6,597 nt of DNA from an uncultured Collinsella sp. (GTDB lineage Bacteria; Actinomycetota; Coriobacteriia; Coriobacteriales; Coriobacteriaceae), in NCBI GenBank assembly GCA_900550825.1, contig URTZ01000109.1, positions 1 through 6,597 on the forward strand, in the 5' to 3' direction. The position numbers and the translations under genes were made by a program. How positions within the stretch are numbered: the stretch's first letter is position 1; every line of letters begins with the position of its first letter. Below the pieces are notes generated by a model. The model saw only the letters and a list, made by a program, of their open reading frames with translations. It had not been told where the DNA came from and searched no databases. Shown one piece after another: positions 1 through 6,532 of this stretch.

Positions 1-3000
1 CCAGCGTTTCGAGCGCGTACTTCACGTGTGCCATGTCGTTGACCGAAGCGTCCTCGGCAAGCTCTGGATCGTAGATCGATGCCATGCGTGCGTTTGCTCC
101 GAACCCGATGGATGCGCTGGAGAACGGCTGGCTGGAGCCCTCTCGGTACAGATCGATCGTTCCGGCGGTCAGCAAGGTGTTGCCGTCGTTTCGCACCGTG
201 ACCATGAAGGATTCGCCTGCTGCTCCGGGCACCACCGCGCCCGAGGTAGCAACGGCGCCCGTCGGAGTGGCACACGCTACCAAGGGCACTTCGATGTCGT
301 GCAGCTCTGCCTCGCTCTTCTCCGCGCTCACAATGTGCGTGGCGAGCGCGGAGAGCATGCCTCCCGACGTCAAAAATGTCGTTATCTGATCGACGGGATG
401 GTCCAGCTCGCACATCACGAACGGCTCCGTAAACAGATCGCCTGCCAAGGTGCTGGCGAAGATGCGGAAGTGCTTGCCCATCACTGCAACCGGGTTGCCT
501 TCTTCGTCGTAGGTTTGTCCCACCTTGCCATCGGTGTTCTCTACATAGAGCACGCACCTGCCGTTGTTGCTTACGCTAAACGATGCCGGGCCACAGCCTG
601 CGGCACCCACGGGCTGCGTTGCAAATGCCGATGCGCCTCGCGTCCACGTAACATGCTGCAGCTGCTCGTTGACAGTTGCCAAAAAGCCCGTGTGCTGCGG
701 CCACGGCACCGCGTGGGGTACTGTGGCATCTGGCGACATAACGCCCCAGCCCGCGATGGACTGGCCGATCACGGCGTACGATGCGCAGCCGCAACCGTCT
801 GCGGTCTCGTATGCAACGGGCACCACCATTTTGCCGTTGATATTCTCGGGCTCACCCAGCTCGATACTCGACGGTGCTTGTGGAAAGCGGAGAACTTGGC
901 GGAACGTCAGGCTGTCGCTCGAAACGTCCGACCATAGGGTAAAGCACTCCAGCGCAACCTCAGCCTCGCTGCCGAGCGCCTTTTCTGCGGTGGTCCCGCG
1001 GCGGTGGAGGTAAGCGCCCGACAGACGTCCGTCGACCAGCGCCTTGCCCACCGTGATGCGTGGGCACTGCAGACAATGGTGGCCATCCTCCTGAAGGCGG
1101 CCGCGCGAGATGCTGCGCCACGACGTGTGCGATACCACGCGAACTCCGTCGTTGCTGATGCGCAGGCGCACAACGGACAGCATGCCGGATGTGCTCGCCG
1201 TATCGAAATGGGTGTTGTCGCCGGCGGGGCGCTCGCCCGAGACCAGCAGCACGTAGGCGTCTTGGTTTCCCCTCCCGTCTGTATATTCCACCACGTCGAA
1301 GTCGTAATCGAATATGCCGCTGCGCTCCACGTCGCCCTCGCCAAACCCAAGGGGGAAGTCCACGGGCGTGGGAGCGGACCACGTGCCGTTTGCCTTTGTG
1401 TGCACCACCAGGCGCGAGCGGCCATTGTCGCCGTAGCGCACCGAGGCGATACGGAACAGGCATTCTACGCCGGCGATCATTGCCAGCTTCATGTGAGCTT
1501 CGCTGAGCACGCCAGTAAACAGCACGTTGTCGCTCGAGGGCTTGATGCCGCCACGCTCGTCCTTCGATACACCAGCAGAATTGGCGTTGGGGTCCGCAAC
1601 GGCGTCCTTCGCCTGCCCGATATAGGTGTACTCATACATCGGCGCGGCGTTTTCGTCGTTCTCTATCAGTGCATGGACGAAATGCTCGATCTGTCCCGTG
1701 TCGTCGCTTTCTGCATTCGCCTCGAGCTCAATGCGCGTGACCGACCGGTCCCAATCGCGCACGACGGGCGCGACGTTTACGACAGCGGCCTTAACCTCGG
1801 CGCGTGCGAGCAGCTCGGCGTTGGTGACGATGGTGGCCGATGCGATAAATTGCGGCACGCCGCCCGCCTCGATGTTGCCGGGCGTGCCGAAGCGGGCATC
1901 CAACGTGTAAGGCGTATCTCCACCCAATGCGAGCTCAGAGCGCTGGAGCACATACTGGTTGCCATTGTTCACCGACATATTCCACGAATCGAGGAGTGTG
2001 GGCCACGACCCCGACCAAGCCTTGGTGGTCCACTTGAACATTACGAACTGGAGTATCACATCGACATCGACGTCTGCACCTACGCGCAGTCGCGGAAGCT
2101 GGTGTCCATCTGCCTTCTCGTACCCAATGAACAGCGTGAGGGATGCGGCGCCGCGCACGGCAGACGAAGCGACGCCTGCAACGCCGGCGCCAAAGGTGAC
2201 GGCAAGCCCGATCTGGATGGTGAACGAGCCCGAGGTGTTTGAATAGTCGAGCGAAATGTTTTTAAAAAACGCCGCGCCGCTGCCGTGCGTGTGGGCGCCC
2301 ACGGCGAGCGCCAGTTTTGCCAGCACCCAGGGGTTGACGTTTAGGAAAAACGGCACCGGTCCTAGGGTAAACTGCTCGGTCCAATTGAGGTCGGTTCTTA
2401 CCTGGAAGAGGGCCTTAATATTGCCGTATGCGGGGTCGTTGTTGTTACCCCAGGTTTTGCCCATCCAATCGTAGGCGAGCGAGCCGTACAGCTGTGTGGC
2501 GATATCCATCGTGAACAGCAGCGTGCAATGGTGGCGAAGGAGCTTAGTGTTTCTTGGATCGGTTCCCGAACCGGCACTCATACTCTTGTACTGATTCCAC
2601 TTCCCCTCCATCTCGTCGAGGTAGCGGTTTGCTTGCTTGGCGCCCGACTCGCGCGGTGACTTCTTCCAGTATTCCGGATCAGGGTTGCCCGAATCGTTCA
2701 TATAGCTGGCTGGTTTGTATCCTCCGCCAAACAGCACGTACCCGGCAAACGAGAAATCGAACAAAATGGGGAACGAGGGCATCCAGCAGGTAAACTTATT
2801 GCCGCCGATGCCGGGAAACGCCGCTGGGAAATCAAACGGAGTGATCTCTTGGTCCATAGTGGTGGGAATGATGGTGGTCGAGCCCGATTCCGCCTTTGCG
2901 GCCGGAGCGGTGACAACGGCCATAGGGGATGAGAGCGTGTAGGTTTTGCCCTGATAGTCGAGGACAAAGCGCAGCTTGCACCCTTCTTCCAGAAGGCCCG

Positions 3001-3769
3001 ATGCCGCGTCGAGAAACTTGTCTTCGAGTGTGAACGTCGCCAGATTATCCGCGCCCGATGCGCTGGCCTTGACTTGGCCAATCTGCGTGAAGGTTTCGGG
3101 TGAGCTGCCCGCGGCAGGCGTCACTTTGTTGATGCGCAGCGTTGCCTGTCCACCCTGTGGCAGATGTGCCTGCACGGTAAAGGCGTGCGTATCGGGCTGC
3201 TCGTTTGCCGTGTCGTCCTTCGGCAATGTCATGAACGTGGCTTCAGCGTACTGGATGTCCCATTCGTCGAATGTGAGCTGGCGGAAGTACGGCTCGCCGT
3301 CGGAAAGCGGACGCGTGGGCGCGGTTATGGCGGTGCCGCCCTGGATACGCGCAAGGGGAATCTCGACATCACGGTAGCCCGCCATGCTAATGGAGATGCC
3401 GCCGTTAAAGTCGTACGCGTCGAGAAGCGTTGCCTCGTCCACGTAGTCTTCCGAAAGAGGCGCGACCTCAAAGATGGCCGTGCCCTCGTCGTCGGTAGTG
3501 GCGGAGAGCTGCTTGCCCGCGGCATAACGCGACGCGAGCGTGACCTGGGCTCCCTTGATGGGTATATTCTTGTTGGCGACGTCGACCACGACCACACCAA
3601 ACATGGTGCGCGAGAGAACGAGCACCCTGAAGGGGTCTTTTTCGTCGGCATAGGCTTCGGTGGGCGCGAACGGCAATATGAAGGCGTTTGCGCTTCCCGG
3701 CACGCGCGGCAACATAATGCTCGCCAGCGAGGACGCTCCGGCAACAAGTAACGAACGGCGATCAAGCAT
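1..3769 (-). CDS. Large Tat-exported multidomain protein of unknown function (3' end beyond the window)
   Basis: An uninterrupted minus-strand frame of 1256 codons runs from ATG at 3769 to the left edge; I checked it codon by codon and found no stop. The start is supported by GGGAG (3776-3780) six bases upstream; an in-frame ATG at 3793 lacks such a site. The N-terminus (MLDRRSLLVAG) is a twin-arginine signal with R4-R5, a short hydrophobic stretch, and AxA cleavage sites after A29 (ANA) or, more likely, A41 (AYA). Residues about 55-140 resemble a carboxypeptidase-regulatory-like domain (NIPIKGAQVTL, then TTDDEGTAIF). Residues about 260-700 are rich in aromatic residues and beta strands and I do not recognise them. 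Residues about 690-1170 contain propeller-like strands (RYGDNGRSRLVVHT, NGTWSAPTPV). Residues 1177-1256 resemble a CARDB/Ig-like module (GESFMVTVRNDGNTLL). No catalytic motif is evident. I infer a secreted or surface protein for binding or recognition. The reading frame is near certain; the function is unknown. Confidence 0.9.
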   Translation of the reverse strand, partial: MLDRRSLLVAGASSLASIMLPRVPGSANAFILPFAPTEAYADEKDPFRVLVLSRTMFGVVVVDVANKNIPIKGAQVTLASRYAAGKQLSATTDDEGTAIFEVAPLSEDYVDEATLLDAYDFNGGISISMAGYRDVEIPLARIQGGTAITAPTRPLSDGEPYFRQLTFDEWDIQYAEATFMTLPKDDTANEQPDTHAFTVQAHLPQGGQATLRINKVTPAAGSSPETFTQIGQVKASASGADNLATFTLEDKFLDAASGLLEEGCKLRFVLDYQGKTYTLSSPMAVVTAPAAKAESGSTTIIPTTMDQEITPFDFPAAFPGIGGNKFTCWMPSFPILFDFSFAGYVLFGGGYKPASYMNDSGNPDPEYWKKSPRESGAKQANRYLDEMEGKWNQYKSMSAGSGTDPRNTKLLRHHCTLLFTMDIATQLYGSLAYDWMGKTWGNNNDPAYGNIKALFQVRTDLNWTEQFTLGPVPFFLNVNPWVLAKLALAVGAHTHGSGAAFFKNISLDYSNTSGSFTIQIGLAVTFGAGVAGVASSAVRGAASLTLFIGYEKADGHQLPRLRVGADVDVDVILQFVMFKWTTKAWSGSWPTLLDSWNMSVNNGNQYVLQRSELALGGDTPYTLDARFGTPGNIEAGGVPQFIASATIVTNAELLARAEVKAAVVNVAPVVRDWDRSVTRIELEANAESDDTGQIEHFVHALIENDENAAPMYEYTYIGQAKDAVADPNANSAGVSKDERGGIKPSSDNVLFTGVLSEAHMKLAMIAGVECLFRIASVRYGDNGRSRLVVHTKANGTWSAPTPVDFPLGFGEGDVERSGIFDYDFDVVEYTDGRGNQDAYVLLVSGERPAGDNTHFDTASTSGMLSVVRLRISNDGVRVVSHTSWRSISRGRLQEDGHHCLQCPRITVGKALVDGRLSGAYLHRRGTTAEKALGSEAEVALECFTLWSDVSSDSLTFRQVLRFPQAPSSIELGEPENINGKMVVPVAYETADGCGCASYAVIGQSIAGWGVMSPDATVPHAVPWPQHTGFLATVNEQLQHVTWTRGASAFATQPVGAAGCGPASFSVSNNGRCVLYVENTDGKVGQTYDEEGNPVAVMGKHFRIFASTLAGDLFTEPFVMCELDHPVDQITTFLTSGGMLSALATHIVSAEKSEAELHDIEVPLVACATPTGAVATSGAVVPGAAGESFMVTVRNDGNTLLTAGTIDLYREGSSQPFSSASIGFGANARMASIYDPELAEDASVNDMAHVKYALETL
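3644..3769 (-). other. Twin-arginine (Tat) signal peptide of the large protein
   Basis: Residues 1-41 of the large protein form this signal. The n-region carries the RR pair followed by S-L-L (residues 4-8), matching the Tat pattern of two arginines, a variable residue and hydrophobics. The h-region is modestly hydrophobic (VAGASSLASIML), as is usual for Tat rather than Sec. Two signal-peptidase-I-type sites are visible, ANA (27-29) and AYA (39-41). The second is followed by the charged mature start DEKDPF and is preferred. Export as a folded protein is inferred from the motif only. Confidence 0.7.
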
Positions 3770-3924
3770 CTTTGGCTCCCATCCCGCAAACATCGGAGGA
3801 AATAATCCAATTTTGCGAGAAGGCGCCCCGTAGCGGTAGTGCCGTTCAAGGGTCAAAATGTCCAAATTGATCGAGCGAAGCGCCGGGTTCCGGAATGCGT
3901 TCGATTCGCTTGGCAGTCCGGTCG
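3770..3924 (-). other. Intergenic region between the LuxR gene and the large Tat-protein gene
   Basis: These 155 bases separate two genes on the same strand and probably hold the leader of the large gene. On the minus strand, a TTGACC hexamer near 3853 has no convincing -10 box at the right distance, so I do not call a promoter. Just after the LuxR stop, an imperfect stem can form between CGAACGC and a bulged GCGCTTCG around an 8-base palindrome (TTCCGGAA). No U-run follows it, so it is a weak terminator or attenuator candidate at best. It is unclear whether the two genes are co-transcribed. Confidence 0.3.
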
Positions 3925-4929
3925 CTAACGTAACATATGCGCGACCAGCTCGGTGCGTGTGCCGATGCCAAGCTTTGCGTATACGCCGGATAGGCGGTTT
4001 TTGACGGTGCCCGGCGATACTCCCATGTGGCGTGCGATTTCGGCGTTGGTCCAACCGCGGCAGGCGAGCATGGCCATGGTGAACTCCGTGGTCGTTAAAT
4101 CGTCGGCCACGTCCTCACCCGAATCGGGGTTGTGGATGCGCCGCCAGCCGTAGCTGAATCGATACGTAATCTCGATGATGCGAGCGAAATCGTCGGGATA
4201 TTGCGATTTTAAGCATGCCTCGATAAGCCCCTGCAAAAGGCCGTGGTGCTCGCCAATGAGCTCGATAAGGCCGTCGGGGCGCGCAATGTCCCAAGCGGCT
4301 CCGAAATGTGCCTTTGCGGCGTCGATGTCCTTGAGGCTCATGCATGCCATGGAAGCCGCCAGGTGCAGGAACAGTTCCGAGATGGGATAGCTTCCCTGTT
4401 TCATGATCAGGGCATTTTCCACCATGCCCAGGCTGCGGCCGTATTCGCCGCGCAGATACAAGGCGTGCGCCATCACGTAGCTGGCGAACAGGCGCAGGCC
4501 TTCGGGCAGATGCGCCGCAAGCGGATAAAACTCTTCGGCGGAATACGGGGAAGGCAAGTGCAGCAGGACGCTCGCGGCAGAGGCGAACAGGATATGCATG
4601 GCGTGGACGGCAGGCGATTCATCGTCAGGCTGCGTATCGAGGATGCCCGCAAGGCAACGGCGGGCATCGGCGATACGGTTGAGCGACAGACTGGCATATC
4701 CGCAGATAAAGCATGCGGAATAGCGCAGTGCGGGGTCGGTGGCGTCAAGATAGGGGCGTGCTGTCTCGGCGGCGAGCGTGGCCTGTCCGCGAAAGTACAG
4801 CGCTTCTGCCGTGGCGATGGTGCGTGAATCGGGGTCGGAAATGCCTGCAACCGCAGCGTCGATCTGCCCTGGCACAAAAGCGGTGCACATCAACGGCATG
4901 GGAACGCATGGGTAGCCATCGCAGTCCAT
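3925..4929 (-). CDS. LuxR-family transcriptional regulator with TPR-like N-terminal region
   Basis: A 334-residue DNA-binding regulator, probably cytoplasmic. The last ~59 residues (276-334) are a GerE/LuxR helix-turn-helix: LTTTEF opens it, then GWTNAEIARHMGVSPGTVKN supplies the turn and recognition helix, then LSGVYAKLGI. The first ~270 residues are alanine- and leucine-rich helices with TPR-like pairs (for example RYSACFICGYASLSLNRIAD and ALYLRGEYGRSLGMVENAL). No receiver domain, ATPase P-loop or membrane segment is visible, so the signal is unknown and may be a protein or small ligand. I chose ATG at 4929 because GGGAG (4937-4941) sits seven bases upstream. A TTG at 4965, five bases after AGGAG (4971-4975), would give 346 residues and cannot be excluded. 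It lies upstream of, and on the same strand as, the large Tat-protein gene, which makes that gene a plausible target. The family is confident; the target and signal are inferred. Confidence 0.93.
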   Translation of the reverse strand: MDCDGYPCVPMPLMCTAFVPGQIDAAVAGISDPDSRTIATAEALYFRGQATLAAETARPYLDATDPALRYSACFICGYASLSLNRIADARRCLAGILDTQPDDESPAVHAMHILFASAASVLLHLPSPYSAEEFYPLAAHLPEGLRLFASYVMAHALYLRGEYGRSLGMVENALIMKQGSYPISELFLHLAASMACMSLKDIDAAKAHFGAAWDIARPDGLIELIGEHHGLLQGLIEACLKSQYPDDFARIIEITYRFSYGWRRIHNPDSGEDVADDLTTTEFTMAMLACRGWTNAEIARHMGVSPGTVKNRLSGVYAKLGIGTRTELVAHMLR

Positions 4930-4936
4930 CTTCCAT

Positions 4937-4975
4937 CTCCCAACAGCTGGCAACAATAGCAGCAATTGTACTCCT
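4937..4975 (-). promoter_or_regulatory. Two competing ribosome binding sites for the LuxR gene
   Basis: Read on the minus strand, AGGAG (4971-4975) precedes an in-frame TTG at 4965 by five bases. GGGAG (4937-4941) precedes an in-frame ATG at 4929 by seven bases. The ATG is favoured by codon type and spacing. The extra 12 residues from the TTG (beginning with a run of leucines) do not resemble a conserved domain. An ATG between the two sites is out of frame. Confidence 0.45.
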
Positions 4976-5088
4976 GTTGCTCGGGACTGGAATTTGTGGG
5001 TATCGCCTACGATTATGCCGAACGTATAAAGGAAGAGCCCATTGGCGATGCTCCCAAGGTGGCTACTGAAGCCTAGCTGTCCTCGACA
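4976..5088. other. Non-coding stretch upstream of the LuxR gene
   Basis: This short region lies between the exonuclease remnant and the LuxR gene and is the likely place for the LuxR promoter. On the minus strand it contains AT-rich -10-like hexamers (TATACG near 5020 and CATAAT near 5010), but neither has a good -35 partner at 16-18 bases. No gene, repeat or strong hairpin is visible. Confidence 0.3.
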
Positions 5089-5454
5089 TTAGGAAAAATT
5101 GCCGCCCCTACAAAAAGCTCTGTCGCAGCGATGGGAAACGCATCTTCTGGGCATTCCGGCGTCTCCAGCCCAGCGCTGGACTGCTGCTGTCGCCTGCGCG
5201 TTGGCGAGCGAGGCATGGGGACCGTCCGGCGACCAGCGGTGACGGGCGAGCCCTGCCGCGTGTGTGGGCCTCCATCGGCGTAGACCCATGACCCCCATGG
5301 CATCGGAGAAGTCCACCATGGCGTCCAGGACCTTACCGTCCGGCATGTCCAGCCTAGCGGCTCTCTTGATTCCGAGGTCGAAGGGGGCGTTGTGCAAGGC
5401 ATATGGGGCCGAGTGGAAGTGGATCAAAAGAGCGTTACTTGACGTTTCATGCAT
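5089..5454 (-). pseudogene. Decayed fragment of a DEDDh 3'-5' exonuclease (DnaQ-like)
   Basis: The minus-strand frame from ATG at 5454 to TAA at 5089 encodes 121 residues. Exonuclease motif II is clear (ALHNAPFDLGIKR), followed by a typical linker (KVLDAMVDFSDAMG) and a motif-III-like stretch (PHASLANAQATAAVQRW). In active DEDDh exonucleases, motif III normally reads H-x-x-L-x-D-A/C; here the aspartate is Asn. Motif I (the D-x-E region) is missing, and a TGA closes the frame eight codons upstream of the ATG. The C-terminal tail (rich in Arg and Cys) is unlike a folded domain. Another minus frame ending at 5073 has a more protein-like end (PECPEDAFPIAATELF), hinting at a frameshift near 5150. 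I infer a 5'-truncated, inactive remnant of a gene that trimmed DNA or RNA 3' ends. A small real gene of unknown role is possible but less likely. Confidence 0.6.
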
Positions 5455-5520
5455 AATGCCAACCGTCCCGCGACATCACGTTCGCAGCGCGCAGGGGCCG
5501 GAGAACCTTCGCGATGAGAG

Positions 5521-5549
5521 TTGACGTCTAATACCTTGCATCGTATAGT
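5521..5549 (+). promoter_or_regulatory. Sigma-70-type promoter of the padR operon
   Basis: A near-consensus housekeeping promoter: -35 TTGACG at 5521-5526, a spacer of exactly 17 bases, and -10 TATAGT at 5544-5549. It lies 38 bases upstream of the padR start codon, giving a short leader that begins around 5556. It is the best promoter in the window and stands in an AT-rich patch within high-GC DNA. Confidence 0.8.
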
Positions 5550-5565
5550 GTGTATAGCACAGTAT
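5545..5565 (+). promoter_or_regulatory. Probable PadR operator (imperfect palindrome over the -10 box)
   Basis: An interrupted inverted repeat with 8-base arms, ATAGTGTG (5545-5552) and CACAGTAT (5558-5565), around the 5-base centre TATAG. Seven of the eight arm positions pair. TATA also recurs at 5544, 5553 and 5563, about one helical turn apart. The site covers the -10 box and the expected transcription start, so a bound repressor would block initiation. PadR proteins commonly repress their own operons by binding such dyads. That this site is bound by the adjacent PadR is inferred. Confidence 0.6.
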
Positions 5566-5573
5566 ATGACGAG

Positions 5574-5580
5574 AGGAGGT
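5574..5580 (+). promoter_or_regulatory. Ribosome binding site of padR
   Basis: AGGAGGT, a full match to the anti-Shine-Dalgarno, six bases before ATG 5587. It fixes the start there: the upstream in-frame TTG at 5521 is the -35 box, the ATG at 5566 lies before the site, and the GTG at 5581 is too close to it. Confidence 0.85.
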
Positions 5581-5586
5581 GTGCGG

Positions 5587-5904
5587 ATGGAGGCACAGAT
5601 GAAGCGCGGCTTCCTGGAGGCCTGCGTGCTCGCGGCCGTCTCCGGCGAGGAGTCCTACGGCTACCAGATCGTGAAGGACGTACCGGCGAGCATGGGGCTC
5701 ACGGAGTCGACGCTCTACCCGCTGCTCAAGCGCCTGGAGAAGGCCGGGTGCATCACGGCGCGCTCCGCCGAGCACAACGGGCGGCTGCGCCGGTACTACC
5801 GCATCACGGACGACGGGCGAGCGCGCATCGAGGAGTTCCTGGCCGAGTGGCCGTCCGTACGGGAGATTTACGCATACGTTGAGGGGGCGCACCATGACGC
5901 GTGA
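5587..5904 (+). CDS. PadR-family transcriptional repressor
   Basis: A 105-residue winged-helix regulator covering just the PadR N-terminal domain, typical of the short PadR subfamily. The opening helix (MKRGFLEACVLAAVSGEE), the YGYQI segment at 24-28, the recognition-helix region (TESTLYPLLKRLEKAGCI, 39-56) and the wing (GRLRRYYRITDDGRARIEE, 65-83) all match the family closely. The C-terminal helix around W88 should form the dimer. The preceding dyad over the -10 box suggests autorepression. The stop overlaps the start of the DUF1700 gene by 11 bases, indicating translational coupling. In related operons the PadR protein controls the neighbouring HAAS/DUF1700 and DUF4097 membrane proteins. 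The inducing signal cannot be read from the sequence. The family assignment is very secure. Confidence 0.95.
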   Translation: MEAQMKRGFLEACVLAAVSGEESYGYQIVKDVPASMGLTESTLYPLLKRLEKAGCITARSAEHNGRLRRYYRITDDGRARIEEFLAEWPSVREIYAYVEGAHHDA

Positions 5905-6517
5905 TGAGTTTCTGGGCCGGTTGGGCGAGCTGCTCGCCTGCCTGCCGGCCGAGCAGGTGGAGGAGACCAAGGCGTTCTATGCGGAGGCCATCGCCGATCG
6001 CATGGAGGACGGTATGAGCGAGGAGGAGGCCGTGGCCGCCATGGGCACGCCCGGCGAGGTGGCGGAGGCCACGCTCGACGACCTGCCCGCCGTGCCGCGC
6101 GCGATCGCGAGGACGCGCCAGCGCAGCACCGCGCTGCTGTGGGTGCTGACCATCGTGGGCTCCCCGGTGTGGGTGCCGCTGCTCGCCGCCTTCGCCGCCG
6201 TGGTCGTCACGGTCTATATCTGCATCTGGGTGCTGGCGCTCTGCGTGTGGATCGTCGCGGCGGCACTCGGGGGCGTGGGCGTAGTTGAGCTCCTGTTTGC
6301 CGTAAGCGGCGTCACCATCGGCCACTTCCCGTACGCCCTCGCCTCGGCGGGCGTGGGGCTCGGCCTCGTCGGCGTGGCGCTCTTCGTTGGTGCTGGCGCT
6401 TGGGCCGCCTCAAAACAAATTGCGCGCCTCTCGGCGCTCTGGGCGAGGAAGGCCGCCTCGCCCTTCTGGAAGGGTAAGGGCGAGAAGGGCGGCGCTGCCG
6501 CGCATCTCGCGGCGTAG
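5894..6517 (+). CDS. DUF1700 (HAAS-domain) integral membrane protein
   Basis: A 207-residue membrane protein. Residues 1-65 form the cytoplasmic HAAS-type helical domain: TRDEFLGRLGELLACLP, then EETKAFYAEAIADRMEDG, then SEEEAVAAMGTPGEVAEA with the characteristic G-x-P turn near 51-53. Residues about 80-172 hold three to four hydrophobic segments (roughly 80-100, 101-126, 128-143 and 147-172). The tail is basic and Gly/Lys-rich. The start is ATG 5894, which overlaps the padR stop and has a purine-rich GAGGGGG stretch (5881-5887) six bases upstream; a TTG at 5879 would add only five residues and is unlikely. Proteins of this family are usually encoded beside PadR repressors and are thought to relay or buffer envelope signals; the exact mechanism is not established. 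Family confidence is high, function is low. Confidence 0.92.
   Translation: MTRDEFLGRLGELLACLPAEQVEETKAFYAEAIADRMEDGMSEEEAVAAMGTPGEVAEATLDDLPAVPRAIARTRQRSTALLWVLTIVGSPVWVPLLAAFAAVVVTVYICIWVLALCVWIVAAALGGVGVVELLFAVSGVTIGHFPYALASAGVGLGLVGVALFVGAGAWAASKQIARLSALWARKAASPFWKGKGEKGGAAAHLAA
6459..6491 (+). repeat. Inverted repeat in the 3' end of the DUF1700 gene
   Basis: Perfect 9-base arms, CGCCCTTCT (6459-6467) and AGAAGGGCG (6483-6491), separated by 15 bases. They could form a GC-rich stem-loop in the mRNA just before the stop codon and the next gene's ribosome site. There is no U-tract, so it is not a classical terminator. It encodes part of the basic C-terminal tail (KGKGEKGG) and may be chance in such repetitive codons. 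Confidence 0.5.
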
Positions 6518-6532
6518 AAAGGAGTGAGTACC

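Noticed and set aside
26..937. 303-residue plus-strand ORF
   Set aside because: It is antisense to the large minus-strand gene, has an odd composition rich in Arg, His and Cys, and shows no recognisable domain. The minus frame makes sensible protein throughout.
1004..2242. 412-residue plus-strand ORF
   Set aside because: It is a mirror of the minus-strand coding frame caused by the scarcity of stop codons in high-GC DNA. It has no ribosome site or domain.
3164..3751. 195-residue plus-strand ORF
   Set aside because: It is antisense to the signal peptide and first domain of the large protein and has no family features.
3325..3849. 174-residue minus-strand ORF overlapping the start of the large gene
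   Set aside because: It is out of frame with the Tat-signal frame and its product is a low-complexity Ser/Arg/Pro sequence typical of a wrong frame.
3848..3853. TTGACC hexamer on the minus strand as a -35 box for the large gene
   Set aside because: No acceptable -10 hexamer lies 16-18 bases downstream.
4243..4827. 194-residue plus-strand ORF
   Set aside because: It is opposite the LuxR gene, whose own frame has a complete helix-turn-helix domain.
5264..5524. 86-residue plus-strand ORF
   Set aside because: It is antisense to the exonuclease remnant, with no domain and no good ribosome site.
5804..6325. 173-residue minus-strand ORF, His/Arg-rich
   Set aside because: It is a shadow of the padR and DUF1700 genes.
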